Assembly: GCA_002419445.1 (NCBI GenBank)
Contig: DIGC01000073.1
Coordinates: 1 to 42,381 of the forward strand
DNA length: 42,381 nucleotides
Direction: 5' to 3'
Source of the DNA: Caryophanales bacterium UBA5732
GTDB lineage: Bacteria > Bacillota_I > Bacilli_A > Izemoplasmatales > Hujiaoplasmataceae
Shown: positions 31,249 through 40,376 of the stretch, in pieces
Layout of the letters: the number at the start of each line of letters is the position of its first letter
Position numbering within the stretch: the first letter of the stretch is position 1
Made by a program: the position numbers and the translations under genes
Notes under the pieces: generated by a model
Told to the model about the DNA's origin: nothing
The model's database searches: none
Seen by the model: the letters and a program-made list of their open reading frames with translations, nothing else

Positions 31249-32321
31249 ATGAATTAACAAAACATTTTTGGCCGTATGTTAGAGTATTAATCGTACCCTA
31301 TATTTTCTTTATGTTTATACTTTTTTACCCGATAGGTTACTATATTGACACGCCTGGTGGTATTACAGAAGTAGACAGCATTATTAACGTTGATTATAAT
31401 CTCGACAAGGAAATTGAAGGAACGATTTCTTCGACATATATTGTCTCTATAAACCGCCCTACTTTCTTCCAATTCATGATTGGTGAGTTTTCCGATTATA
31501 ACTATGCCAATGTTCTTACAGGTTCTTACGCTGATTATACTAATGAAGAAATTTCGCAAATCAGTTATCTGGATAAAGAAACCAGTGTTAACGCAGCTGT
31601 TATCATTGCCTATCAGGAAGCTTTAAAAAATAATTCAGAAATCACAGTTGATTTTTATGAAAAAGTTATGGTTTTTGGCAAAGCAACTTATATGTCCTAT
31701 TATCAAGACATTGCTTTTGGCGATGAATTCTTATACATGATTGGTGACGATGATATAGTAGTTGATGATTTTATGCAAATAAGTGCTAATACTGTTCTTT
31801 CAGACACATATGAATTTTTCTTTAAAAACGATGAAGGCACTTACTCAAGAATGCTTACTAAAGATCCTGAAACTCTAAAATTCGGGATAACATTAAAGTT
31901 ATATTATTTAGTAAATAAAGAGAACACATTCCCGACGTATACAGAACAAACTTCTAATATTGGAGGCCCAAGTGGAGGGCTATTGCAAACACTTGCAATT
32001 TATAATATGTTGGTTGAAGAAGACATAACCCAAGGTTTGAAAATCGCAGGAACAGGAACCATTAATTATGACGGCTCGGTAGGATATATTGGCGGTACGG
32101 AACAAAAAATCTTGACGGCTTATTTAAATAATGTCGATGTTTTCTTTATTCCTTTTAAAGATCAAAATTATTATTATGATAATTATATGGAAGCTTTACG
32201 AGCGTGTGAAAAACACGGAATCGATCCGAGTGGATGGTTAGTGCCGGTTGGCTCTTTCCAAGATGCTTTGGACTATTTTGCTGATCCTGTTAGCTATCTC
32301 GAGGAGAATGTAATCTCATGA
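31245..32321 (+). CDS. YlbL/SepM-type membrane-anchored Lon-domain protease
   Basis: Membrane-anchored serine protease of 358 residues: one N-terminal helix (about 12-30), a YYIDTPGGITEVDSIINV stretch matching the start of Bacillus YlbL, a middle region with a likely PDZ fold (about 125-205), and a C-terminal S16 (Lon) domain. The Ser-Lys dyad is visible as Ser243 in GGPSGGL and Lys288 in GGTEQK. Relatives use GPSAG; here the residue after Ser is Gly. The family cleaves extracytoplasmic peptides such as competence pheromone (SepM). It overlaps its neighbours by ATGA on both sides. Confidence 0.88.
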   Translation: MNELTKHFWPYVRVLIVPYIFFMFILFYPIGYYIDTPGGITEVDSIINVDYNLDKEIEGTISSTYIVSINRPTFFQFMIGEFSDYNYANVLTGSYADYTNEEISQISYLDKETSVNAAVIIAYQEALKNNSEITVDFYEKVMVFGKATYMSYYQDIAFGDEFLYMIGDDDIVVDDFMQISANTVLSDTYEFFFKNDEGTYSRMLTKDPETLKFGITLKLYYLVNKENTFPTYTEQTSNIGGPSGGLLQTLAIYNMLVEEDITQGLKIAGTGTINYDGSVGYIGGTEQKILTAYLNNVDVFFIPFKDQNYYYDNYMEALRACEKHGIDPSGWLVPVGSFQDALDYFADPVSYLEENVIS

Positions 32322-32686
32322 AGAAATATTTTACTTTGTGGAAAGATCTAAGAAATGACTTTTCAATTCAAGAGATATTATCAGCTTTCTATGGTGCTCT
32401 AGTCTTTAACCTTTTCCTTGCAGTCCCTGCTTTAGTGGCAATTGCTCAGATAATCTCAGTTTACATCTATTATTTGACAACTTGGATTGTATTGATTATA
32501 ATTGTTATGATTTTATTGAATTATGTTTTTCATCTTTTTTGGAAAAAAGCATTATATTTAAAACGTCCAGACGCAAAGGCTGACATCAAAGCTCTATTCT
32601 TGTATAATCAAATAATTGTCGATGTTTTATATTTGATAATTGGCTTATTATTCATCTTTGTATTTGTCCCGATGTTGATGGTTTAG
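32318..32686 (+). CDS. Small membrane protein, unknown
   Basis: I do not recognise this protein of 122 residues. Three hydrophobic helices are visible (about 25-45, 50-70 and 95-120), separated by a basic segment FWKKALYLKRPDAKADIK. It begins in an ATGA overlap with the YlbL-type protease and ends nine bases before lspA, so it lies in an envelope-protein processing cluster and could be a partner of the protease; that is inference from position only. Confidence 0.72.
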   Translation: MKKYFTLWKDLRNDFSIQEILSAFYGALVFNLFLAVPALVAIAQIISVYIYYLTTWIVLIIIVMILLNYVFHLFWKKALYLKRPDAKADIKALFLYNQIIVDVLYLIIGLLFIFVFVPMLMV

Positions 32687-32695
32687 GAGAATAAT

Positions 32696-33187
32696 ATGAT
32701 TAAATGGATTATTATAATATTAGCATTAATTGGTGTTGATCAAGGCAGCAAAATATGGATTACTTCGAGCTTAGCTCCTGGGGAATCAATTCCGATTATC
32801 AATAACTTTTTCCATCTGACATACACAAGAAATACCGGTATGTTGTTTGGTGGTTTTGAAGGTGCTGCGGCGAATTATTTTTGGGTATTTCTAATTTTTG
32901 CTGTTTTAGCATCAGGAGTCTTTGGTTATATGTTCTTTAAAAGTGATTTCAATGACAAAAAGCTATTTGTCTTTCGCATCGCTTTAGCGCTTTTGATAGC
33001 CGGAAGTTTAGGAAATGCGATTGATAGAGCCGTTCAAGTAGATCATGCGGTAGTTGACTTCTTGGATTTCAACGGAATCTGGTCATATATTTTTAATTTT
33101 GCTGACACATTCCTTAACGTTGGGATTTTCTTATTTTTTATCGATGTATTTTTCTTGGAAAAGAAACGGGTGAAGGTTAATGGATGA
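32696..33187 (+). CDS. lspA: Lipoprotein signal peptidase LspA
   Basis: Aspartyl membrane peptidase that removes signal peptides of lipidated prolipoproteins. Catalytic Asp110 is in GNAIDR and Asp137 in FNFADTFL; the N-terminal helix has VDQGSK and the TRNTG loop is intact (TRNTGMLFGG). Four membrane helices, 163 residues. One substrate is the GLUG lipoprotein of this window. It overlaps rluD by 8 bases, the common lspA-rluD order in Bacillota. Confidence 0.95.
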   Translation: MIKWIIIILALIGVDQGSKIWITSSLAPGESIPIINNFFHLTYTRNTGMLFGGFEGAAANYFWVFLIFAVLASGVFGYMFFKSDFNDKKLFVFRIALALLIAGSLGNAIDRAVQVDHAVVDFLDFNGIWSYIFNFADTFLNVGIFLFFIDVFFLEKKRVKVNG

Positions 33188-34094
33188 TTTATTTTTTGAA
33201 TATCTAGTTTCGGAGACTGATAAACTGGACCGAATCGACCGCTTCCTTTCCGATAAAATTGAAAGTTTTAGCCGTTCAACTATAAAAAAATTGATAGATG
33301 AAAGTAAAATTCTTGTCAATCAGACTAAAATTAAGCCATCATACTCTCTCAAAGTATCTGATTTAATTGAAATAATCGATGTCGATTTCAGTGAAACCGA
33401 AATCACACCGACGAAAATGGATTTGGATATCGTATACGAAGATGACGATGTCTTAGTTGTCAACAAACCGTCGGGAATGGTAGTTCATCCAGCGCCTGGA
33501 CATTATCAAGATACGCTTGTTAATGGTTTGTTATGGCACATTAATAGCCTTTCGAATGTTAATGGCGAAACTAGACCGGGAATCGTACATAGAATTGATA
33601 AAGACACATCTGGGCTGTTAATGGTTGCGAAAAACAATTATGCTCATGATATTTTAGCTAAAGAACTTCAGGGCAAAAAAACAAAAAGAGAATATATCGC
33701 CTTAGTTGAGGGCGTTATCAATAACAAGAGAGGTAAAATTAACGCACCGATCGGTAGAGATAAAGCTAATAGATTAAAAATGGCAGTAACCTCTACAGGA
33801 AAAGAGGCAGTGACTAATTTTGAAGTTCTGGAGACTTTTGACGATTCTACGTTAATAAAGTGTATTTTGGAAACCGGTAGAACTCATCAGATCCGAGTTC
33901 ACATGCAATATATTAATCACCCTTTAGTTAACGACTATGTTTATGGAAATGCTAAAACAAATGATTTTGGACAATTTTTACATGCTAAAACATTAGGATT
34001 TACGCATCCAAAAACCAAAGAATGGTTGGAATTTTCCTGCGAATTGCCTAAAGAATTTTCTGAGTATCTCGAAAATAAAAGAATTAAAAGCTAG
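33180..34094 (+). CDS. rluD: RluD-type 23S rRNA pseudouridine synthase
   Basis: RsuA/RluA-family pseudouridine synthase. An N-terminal S4 RNA-binding domain (DRIDRFLSDKIESFSRSTIK) precedes the catalytic domain with HRIDKDTSGL, catalytic Asp142, and GRTHQIRVHM. Length is 304 residues. In Bacillus the matching gene is ylyB. The exact target position (helix 69, 1911/1915/1917 in E. coli RluD) is inferred from the subfamily. The stop codon TAG (34092-34094) sits in the loop of a terminator. Confidence 0.88.
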   Translation: MDDLFFEYLVSETDKLDRIDRFLSDKIESFSRSTIKKLIDESKILVNQTKIKPSYSLKVSDLIEIIDVDFSETEITPTKMDLDIVYEDDDVLVVNKPSGMVVHPAPGHYQDTLVNGLLWHINSLSNVNGETRPGIVHRIDKDTSGLLMVAKNNYAHDILAKELQGKKTKREYIALVEGVINNKRGKINAPIGRDKANRLKMAVTSTGKEAVTNFEVLETFDDSTLIKCILETGRTHQIRVHMQYINHPLVNDYVYGNAKTNDFGQFLHAKTLGFTHPKTKEWLEFSCELPKEFSEYLENKRIKS

Positions 34095-34114
34095 TCGCTT
34101 CTAATTCTTTTTTT
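34078..34114. terminator. Bidirectional terminator shared by rluD and rnhC
   Basis: Arms 34078-34091 and 34097-34110 pair over 14 positions with one A-C mismatch, loop TAGTC, then a T run to 34114. The left arm codes the end of RluD, the right arm codes the end of RnhC on the other strand, and the rluD stop codon is in the loop. Confidence 0.8.
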
Positions 34115-35006
34115 CTTTTATTCTTTGGTAGTTTTTAAAATTTAATTTGGCTATTTTGGTAAATATCGATTCTCCATGTTTTAAATATATCACTTTAGCA
34201 ATAGCGTCAACTCCAAGCCCTGCGCCTTTAGGCAAAACAATATGTAGTTCATTGCTTAATCGATCAAATTCCAACAAAAACCGGTATCTGGCAATAATCG
34301 CTGCTACAGCCACAGCCTTGTGAATTGATTCGGCTTGAATTAAAAAATCAATATTCTTAACTGTTTCTTCGCTGGCGAGATATTGAAAGTAATTTTCTTC
34401 CGAACAAAATTTATCCACGATAATTTTTTCATAATCAGAATGCTTGGAAACTAATTTTTTGATAGCGTGATTATGTAGATAAGCTTTTATTTTATTTAAG
34501 TTAAAGCCTTTCTCTACAAGTTCATTGTACTTCTCATTACTGGTGATAAGTACATGGTGAGAAATACTTTTAACTAATTTTTCTCCTAAAATTCTAATTT
34601 GATTGTCATTTATTTTTTTTGAATCTTTAATGTCTAATTCATCCAGCAGTAAGTCATCGTTTGGTGTAACATAAGCGGCACATACGACAACCGGACCGAA
34701 AAAGTCACCGGTACCGACTTCATCAGAACCAATAACCCTTAAAGCTTTATATTGATTGTTATAATCAGTGATTACTTCATCTTTTTCAATTGGTTCAAGA
34801 TTTAAAGTAATAGCCCATTTATTATATTCATCTAAAGCGTCTTCGCCTTGAAACATTACTTTTAAGGAATAATAGACCGTAATAGTAAGAGTATCACTTT
34901 TAAATAAGTAACGGTGCTGTGGATTATCACTTTTAATAAGAATTTGATGATAGTATTCTTTTAATTTTTCAAGATATTTCTCATCGATAGTAAAAACATA
35001 GTTCAT
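34101..35006 (-). CDS. rnhC: Ribonuclease HIII
   Basis: Removes RNA from RNA-DNA hybrids. A TBP-like N-terminal substrate-binding domain (about 1-85) precedes the catalytic fold with GSDEVGTGDFFGPVVV; Asp95 and Glu96 begin the metal-binding set, with VDKFC and QAESIHKAVAVAAIIAR further on. The GSDEVGTG motif separates HIII from HII (GxDEAGRG). Length is 301 residues. The minus-strand ATG at 35006 follows AGGAG. It is convergent with rluD (six bases between) and divergent from mutS2; rnhC-mutS2 neighbourhood is common in Bacillota. Confidence 0.93.
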   Translation of the reverse strand: MNYVFTIDEKYLEKLKEYYHQILIKSDNPQHRYLFKSDTLTITVYYSLKVMFQGEDALDEYNKWAITLNLEPIEKDEVITDYNNQYKALRVIGSDEVGTGDFFGPVVVCAAYVTPNDDLLLDELDIKDSKKINDNQIRILGEKLVKSISHHVLITSNEKYNELVEKGFNLNKIKAYLHNHAIKKLVSKHSDYEKIIVDKFCSEENYFQYLASEETVKNIDFLIQAESIHKAVAVAAIIARYRFLLEFDRLSNELHIVLPKGAGLGVDAIAKVIYLKHGESIFTKIAKLNFKNYQRIKEKKN

Positions 35007-35025
35007 TGTCTCATCTCCTATTTTT

Positions 35026-35034
35026 ATTTTAACA
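35026..35034 (-). promoter_or_regulatory. Extended -10 promoter for rnhC
   Basis: Minus-strand TGTTAAAAT (35034-35026): an extended -10 with a poor -35. It lies eight bases from the mutS2 element, so the two divergent promoters overlap and could not both be occupied at once. Confidence 0.55.
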
Positions 35035-35041
35035 TAAAATG

Positions 35042-35050
35042 TGGTAAAAT
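35042..35050 (+). promoter_or_regulatory. Extended -10 promoter for mutS2
   Basis: TGGTAAAAT at 35042-35050; the -35 position is T-rich (about 35022-35027) without a good match. It likely drives mutS2 through to the YcjF-like gene. Confidence 0.55.
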
Positions 35051-35073
35051 AGAAGAAGTGGAGATAACAGATT

Positions 35074-37398
35074 ATGTACGCAGAGATAAAAAAATTAGAA
35101 TTTGATAAGATTTTAAAAATATTGCAAACTTTTACTCATACAGACTTAGGAAAAGTGCAGGTTTTAGAAATTAGACCTATAGCTAATGCCGAAGAGATTA
35201 AAAGGTTGCTTTTTGAAGTTGATGAAGCTAAAACCATTATTCAAAGATATGATCAAACTCCTTTAACAGGCGTTTTAGATATCAGAGAAATTATTAAAAA
35301 AGCTGAAATTGGTTCGGTTTTATCTATTGACGAATTAATACGAATTGTTTCACATCAAGAAGCGGTTACCAGGACATTTGTTTTTGTAAAAAAAGTCATA
35401 AGTCTTGATTTGACTTTTGATTATTTAAAAGAATACTATAGTCGAATTGTTACCTTAGCTCCGCTTAAGACGGAAATTGATCGAGTTATTGATAAAAAGG
35501 GTGATATTTACGACAATGCCAGTTCTAAACTGTTGGATATTAGAAAGAAGATTAACGTAACTGAAGAACGTATTGATTCAAAGATGCAAAGTTTGTTAAA
35601 AAGCGAACAAAGCAAGTTAACTGATGGAATTATAACGATTAGAAACAATCGTTTGGTTTTACCTGTCAAGAGTGAATTCAAGAATTCTTTTAAAGGAATT
35701 GTTCATGATCAATCTGCCAGCGGAGAATCGGTTTTCATTGAACCGATGAGTTGTGTAGAAATGAACAATGATTTATCGAGATATTTTGTTGAAGAAGCTG
35801 CGGAAATAGACAATCTTTTAAGAATGTTAACCTACAAAGTAGCTGAATATACAATTGAACTTGCCGGTAACTTAGAATTATTCACATACTTAGACATTGT
35901 TTTTGCGAAAGCTAAATACGCATTAATTAATGATTTTACAAAGCCGACAATTACTAAAGATAAAATTAATTTGCTAAATGCCAAGCATCCGCTTATTGCC
36001 CGGGATGTTGTAGTTGGAAATAACATTAGTTTTCATAACTACCATCACATTATCATTACCGGACCTAATACCGGCGGGAAAACCGTTGCCTTAAAAACTT
36101 TAGGGCTTTTAAGCATAATGGCTCAAGCTGGTATGTTAATTCCTGTCAATGAAAACAGTGAAATCATTTGTTTTAATAACATTTTTGCAGATATCGGTGA
36201 TGAACAATCGATTGAGCAATCCTTATCAACATTTTCTTCACATATATCCAATATCATTCGCATCATTGATCACGCTGGAGATAATTCTTTGGTTTTGCTT
36301 GATGAAATTGGTTCTGGTACTGATCCTAAAGAAGGTGCTTCTCTAGCTATTTCTATCATTGAATTTTTAAGAAGAAAAAAACTATATTCAATGATTACAA
36401 CCCATTATCCTGAACTTAAAACTTATGCCTATGATCTAGACAACACGATAAACGCCTCAGTTGAGTTTAATATCGAGACTTTAAAACCGACATATCGGTT
36501 AAAAATTGGCGTTCCAGGAACATCTAACGCAATTAAAATAGCGCGCAGACTTGGCCTTAACGAAGAGATTTGTCAAAAAGCTGAATCGATATCGCTGTCG
36601 TTTGATACTGACGTCTCTAAATTGATTGAAAAGTTGGAAAAACAGAGTTTAGAATTGGATGTTGATATCTCTGAATATCAAAGAAAATTACATGAATCAG
36701 AAGAAGAAAAGCAAAAGTATATTACTCTTCAAAGACAGGAAAAAATTAGACAAAATCAAGTTATTAGAGACTTTGAAGCCTCACAAAAAGCAAGACAAGA
36801 AGAATATTTAAAGAAAGCTGAAGATTTAATTGTTGAACTTGACGAATTGAAAAATTCTGCAGCTTTTAAAGAGCATGAATTGGCTATATTAAAGAAAAGT
36901 GTTAAAGATACATTCTATCAAAAAGTAAAATACAAAAAAGAAACTGATAAAAGTGTCAACGTTGGTGATACGGTAAAAGTTTTGTCGTATCAAAGAAATG
37001 GCATTATTAACAAAGAACTGAAAAATAATCAGTACGAAGTAGTAATGGGCGCTTTAACTTTAACTGTAAAAAAAGAAGAAATTGAGTTTGTATCTAAGGA
37101 TAAAAACGAAGATTTTGACTATAAAGGAAATCCTTCTTTTGAACCTGTTCGGTCAATTAAAGTCGAACTTGATCTACATGGAAAAAGGTATGAAGAAGCC
37201 ATGCTTGAACTAGATAAATTTGTTGACGATTGTTTATTGAATAATTTAGAATTCGCATACATAGTTCACGGTATAGGGACTGGCGTTTTAAAAAAAGGCG
37301 TTGAAAGTTATGCGAAGAAAAATCCCCACGTTAAAAGTTATCGACGTGGTAATGAAGGTGAAGGCGGAGTTGGAGTTACAGTCTTCCAATTTAAGTGA
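35074..37398 (+). CDS. mutS2: Endonuclease MutS2
   Basis: MutS-family ATPase that acts in suppression of recombination and, in Bacillus, in rescue of collided ribosomes. The Walker A motif GPNTGGKT is at 330-337, with LDEIGSGTDP (Walker B) and TTHYPELK; a long coiled-coil region spans about 510-620; the C-terminal Smr nuclease domain has LDLHG (699-703) and HGIGTGVL. The N-terminal mismatch-recognition domains of MutS are absent, as expected. Length is 774 residues. ATG 35074 follows GGAG at 35060-35063. Confidence 0.95.
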   Translation: MYAEIKKLEFDKILKILQTFTHTDLGKVQVLEIRPIANAEEIKRLLFEVDEAKTIIQRYDQTPLTGVLDIREIIKKAEIGSVLSIDELIRIVSHQEAVTRTFVFVKKVISLDLTFDYLKEYYSRIVTLAPLKTEIDRVIDKKGDIYDNASSKLLDIRKKINVTEERIDSKMQSLLKSEQSKLTDGIITIRNNRLVLPVKSEFKNSFKGIVHDQSASGESVFIEPMSCVEMNNDLSRYFVEEAAEIDNLLRMLTYKVAEYTIELAGNLELFTYLDIVFAKAKYALINDFTKPTITKDKINLLNAKHPLIARDVVVGNNISFHNYHHIIITGPNTGGKTVALKTLGLLSIMAQAGMLIPVNENSEIICFNNIFADIGDEQSIEQSLSTFSSHISNIIRIIDHAGDNSLVLLDEIGSGTDPKEGASLAISIIEFLRRKKLYSMITTHYPELKTYAYDLDNTINASVEFNIETLKPTYRLKIGVPGTSNAIKIARRLGLNEEICQKAESISLSFDTDVSKLIEKLEKQSLELDVDISEYQRKLHESEEEKQKYITLQRQEKIRQNQVIRDFEASQKARQEEYLKKAEDLIVELDELKNSAAFKEHELAILKKSVKDTFYQKVKYKKETDKSVNVGDTVKVLSYQRNGIINKELKNNQYEVVMGALTLTVKKEEIEFVSKDKNEDFDYKGNPSFEPVRSIKVELDLHGKRYEEAMLELDKFVDDCLLNNLEFAYIVHGIGTGVLKKGVESYAKKNPHVKSYRRGNEGEGGVGVTVFQFK

Positions 37399-37406
37399 GG
37401 TCGATT

Positions 37407-37670
37407 ATGAAAAAAATTGAATTTTTTACCGCTAGATACTGCGGAAAATGTCGAGCTTTAAAACGTCGTTTCATTGATTTGAAAGATCAATTGACCGATA
37501 TTGATTTAGTCTTCAGGGACATTGATATCGAAAGATCTAGAGCAAGAGCTGATAAAGTCGATGGTGTACCTACTTTAATCTATTACATCGATGAAGTGGA
37601 GGTAAATAGACTGTCAGGTTCTATTTATGAGGAAGATATCATAAACTTGATAACTGAGGAGAGAAAATAA
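37407..37670 (+). CDS. Thioredoxin-like protein
   Basis: Short thioredoxin-fold protein of 87 residues with redox motif CGKC (Cys12, Cys15) after FFTARY, and the cis-Pro in VDGVPTLIYY. It is shorter than TrxA (about 105) and lacks the WCGPC active site, so it may serve a specific partner. It starts eight bases after the mutS2 stop, where trxA also occurs in Bacillus. GAGG at 37397-37400 precedes ATG 37407; an upstream in-frame GTG at 37395 is not needed. It shares its last base with the truB start codon. Confidence 0.85.
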   Translation: MKKIEFFTARYCGKCRALKRRFIDLKDQLTDIDLVFRDIDIERSRARADKVDGVPTLIYYIDEVEVNRLSGSIYEEDIINLITEERK

Positions 37671-38542
37671 TGGACGGAATTTTAGTTATCGATAAGCCAA
37701 AAGATATGACTTCACATGATGTTGTAAATATTGCTCGAAGGGCTTTAGGTACACAAAGAATCGGCCATACTGGTACGCTTGATCCTAACGCTACTGGCGT
37801 GTTGGTTTTGGCTATCGGAAAAGCTACTAAATTAGTAAAGTATTTTACCAATGATAAAAAAACCTACGAATGTACCTTTATTATTGGGCAAGAATATGAT
37901 ACGGATGATGTAACTGGCACGTTAACCAACGAATTAGATGCAACAAATATAAAACAAGAAAGAATTATTGAAGTATTAAATTCTTTTCTTGGCAAGCAAA
38001 GACAAACGCCTCCAGCGTTTTCAGCTATTAAAGTACAGGGTAGAAAATTGTATGAATTAGCAAGACGAGATCTTGATACTCCTGATGTTGAACCTAGAGA
38101 TATTGAAGTTTATAGCATCAGTAATATTTCGGTAAAACACTTAGAAAAAACAATTGAAGTTAAAGCAACTTTTGATGTCTCAAAAGGTACTTATATCCGT
38201 TCAATCGCCAAAGATTTAGGTAAAAAACTTGGGAATTTTGGTACTTTGGCAGAATTACGACGGACAAAGGTTAATAAATTCTTATTAAGTGATGCCGTGA
38301 CAATTGATCAACTTAAAAATTCAGACGTTATTCTTAAAGACCCATTTGATTACTTGGATTTACCAAGAATAACTGTTGATGATTCTATTCAAAACGATAT
38401 TAATTATGGTAGATTTATTGAGCTTGATTTTTTTTCGATTAAGACAGACACTATCATATTTAACGCTGCTGGTGAACCTTTAGCGATTTATTACTATGAT
38501 GAAGACAAAAATATTATGAGAATGTCGGTGAAATGGTGTTAA
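37670..38542 (+). CDS. truB: tRNA pseudouridine-55 synthase TruB
   Basis: Forms pseudouridine 55 in the T-loop of tRNA. It opens GILVIDKPKDMTSHD; the catalytic Asp38 is in GHTGTLDPNATGVL; TPPAFSAIKVQGRKLYELAR and the C-terminal SKGTYIRSIAKDLG are typical. Length is 290 residues. It starts in a TAATG junction with the thioredoxin-like gene and overlaps ribF by 10 bases. The usual truB-ribF order is kept, but rpsO is not downstream. Confidence 0.96.
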   Translation: MDGILVIDKPKDMTSHDVVNIARRALGTQRIGHTGTLDPNATGVLVLAIGKATKLVKYFTNDKKTYECTFIIGQEYDTDDVTGTLTNELDATNIKQERIIEVLNSFLGKQRQTPPAFSAIKVQGRKLYELARRDLDTPDVEPRDIEVYSISNISVKHLEKTIEVKATFDVSKGTYIRSIAKDLGKKLGNFGTLAELRRTKVNKFLLSDAVTIDQLKNSDVILKDPFDYLDLPRITVDDSIQNDINYGRFIELDFFSIKTDTIIFNAAGEPLAIYYYDEDKNIMRMSVKWC

Positions 38543-39447
38543 GAATTGAGTATTTAGACTTTTTTGATACAATTAATGAAGAAAATCTAGTCCTCTGTTT
38601 AGGATTTTTTGATGGTTTGCATAAAGCTCATCAAGCACTTATAAAAAGGGGACAAATCATCAAAAAAGAACGCAACTTTAAATTAGGTGTTCTTACTTTT
38701 GATCAAAGCATCAAGTTGTTCATGCAAAAAAAACCTTTCTATTTTTTAACTTCAGTTGAAGATAAAGCTGAAATACTAAAAAATTTAGATGTCGATATTC
38801 TCTATGTTATGAAAGTGTCTTACGATTTAATTAATTATAGTCCTACGGGATTTATCGAACAATTTTTAAAGAATATCAAAGTATGTGTTGCTGGGGAGGA
38901 TTTTTCTTTTGGCTATCTGGGAAAAGGAAAAGTTGACACTTTATTAGCCTCCCCGTATTTTGAAACTGTCGTGATTAAAGAAATCACTTACCACGGAATT
39001 AAGATTGGGTCAACGAGAATTAGAGACGATTTGGATAAAGGTGATTTGAGTGAAGCTAATTTTCTTTTAGGTAGAGAATATACTATCACCGGGAAAGTCA
39101 TCAAAGGTCATGGAATTGGAAAAAGACTTGGATTTGCGACTGCTAATATAGATTTTACAAACTATCTTTTACCTAAACTTGGGGTTTATTTTACTAAAGT
39201 CATCATCGGCGATAAAGAGTATTTCGGGATGACAAACGTCGGTAAAAGACCGACTTTCGCAGATACTAAAATCACTTTAGAGACTTATATATTTGATTTT
39301 GACCAAGATATATATGGATTAATTATCGGCATTAAATTCATCGAGTTTTTGCGAGACGAATATTATTATTCCAACAAGGAAGACCTGATTGAACAGATAA
39401 AAAAGGATCGTATTCAAGTATTAGAAATGATTGAAAAGAGGGGATAA
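38533..39447 (+). CDS. ribF: Bifunctional riboflavin kinase/FAD synthetase RibF
   Basis: Makes FMN then FAD from riboflavin. The N-terminal adenylyltransferase domain has LCLGFFDGLHKAHQ (the HxGH-like site, here HKAH) and VAGEDFSFGYLGKG; the C-terminal kinase domain begins around GREYTITGKVIKGHGIGKRLGFATANI, with the conserved GxxxGFPTAN-type motif in the variant form GFATAN. Length is 304 residues. ATG 38533 lies inside truB with a weak GGTGA upstream; GTG 38536 is an alternative. Confidence 0.94.
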   Translation: MVLRIEYLDFFDTINEENLVLCLGFFDGLHKAHQALIKRGQIIKKERNFKLGVLTFDQSIKLFMQKKPFYFLTSVEDKAEILKNLDVDILYVMKVSYDLINYSPTGFIEQFLKNIKVCVAGEDFSFGYLGKGKVDTLLASPYFETVVIKEITYHGIKIGSTRIRDDLDKGDLSEANFLLGREYTITGKVIKGHGIGKRLGFATANIDFTNYLLPKLGVYFTKVIIGDKEYFGMTNVGKRPTFADTKITLETYIFDFDQDIYGLIIGIKFIEFLRDEYYYSNKEDLIEQIKKDRIQVLEMIEKRG

Positions 39448-39449
39448 GT

Positions 39450-40358
39450 TTGAAAAAGATTAGTAAAGGTTTTTGGATAACCTTAGGTATTGCGGCTGTT
39501 TTCTTTATGATTTTGATAATTCTTAGCTCGGTTTTGGAATTAGGCGAAAGATTAAGCCGAATTAGTATTTACTTGGAATATACTTTCTATGGCATTTCCA
39601 TCATTTTATTCGTAATTTTGTTTTTACGTCCTTTAGCGCTAATTATCTTCGCGCCAAGTTTTTCTTTGGACGATTTATTCAGCGAAGAAGAAAATGCTCG
39701 CAAGAACTTTTCCATGTATAAGAAAGTGGCTAGAAATCTTTTAAATGAAGAATACATCAAAGATGAAGATAAAAAAGCAATCAATGACTCAATGCACGAC
39801 GCATTAGTTTTAAAACAAAGTCTTTCAAGAATCTTTGATGAAACTATCAAGAAAGAACTTAACCAAATGATTATTACTCACGCAGAAACGGTTTTTATTT
39901 CAACTGCAATTTCTCAAAACGGTAAATTGGATGCAATCGCAGTTATTTCGATAAACTTAAAGTTAATAAAAAACCTAGTACTAAAATGCGGGTTTAGACC
40001 AAGTTACTATTCGCTTGGTAAATTATCTGTTAATGTGCTCTCGACCGCAATTATTGCGGAAACTTTAGAAGATATGAATTTTTCTGAAATTTTTCCAAAT
40101 ACGGGAACTAATGTTTTAGCGGAAATCCCCGTATTGAAAACAATCACCGGATCATTTGCCCAAGGAATAGGGAATGCTCTCTTGTCTTTACGAGTCGGGA
40201 TTATTGCCAGAAACTATTTATTTATGAATATAAAAGGTATGAAAAAGAATCAAATTCGCAAACTTGCTTTTGGCGAAGCGGTTGTCTTATTACCTAGAGT
40301 TATGGTTGAATCAATGAAGAAGATTCCTTCAAGATTTAAAAGTATTTTTAGCAAGTGA
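39450..40358 (+). CDS. YcjF-like (DUF697) membrane protein
   Basis: Protein of 302 residues with two N-terminal membrane helices (about 8-28 and 42-64), a charged middle segment with Glu/Lys-rich helices (about 75-140), and a C-terminal region resembling DUF697/YcjF: AETVFISTAISQNGKLDAIAVISINLKLI followed by Gly-rich helices up to GIIARNYLFM. DUF697 proteins are best known in Proteobacteria beside the GTPase-like YcjX; no such partner is here, and the function is unknown. The start is TTG 39450 with AGAGGGG six bases upstream. It follows ribF by two bases. Confidence 0.72.
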   Translation: MKKISKGFWITLGIAAVFFMILIILSSVLELGERLSRISIYLEYTFYGISIILFVILFLRPLALIIFAPSFSLDDLFSEEENARKNFSMYKKVARNLLNEEYIKDEDKKAINDSMHDALVLKQSLSRIFDETIKKELNQMIITHAETVFISTAISQNGKLDAIAVISINLKLIKNLVLKCGFRPSYYSLGKLSVNVLSTAIIAETLEDMNFSEIFPNTGTNVLAEIPVLKTITGSFAQGIGNALLSLRVGIIARNYLFMNIKGMKKNQIRKLAFGEAVVLLPRVMVESMKKIPSRFKSIFSK

Positions 40359-40376
40359 TTTTAAAAGCTAAAAAGT

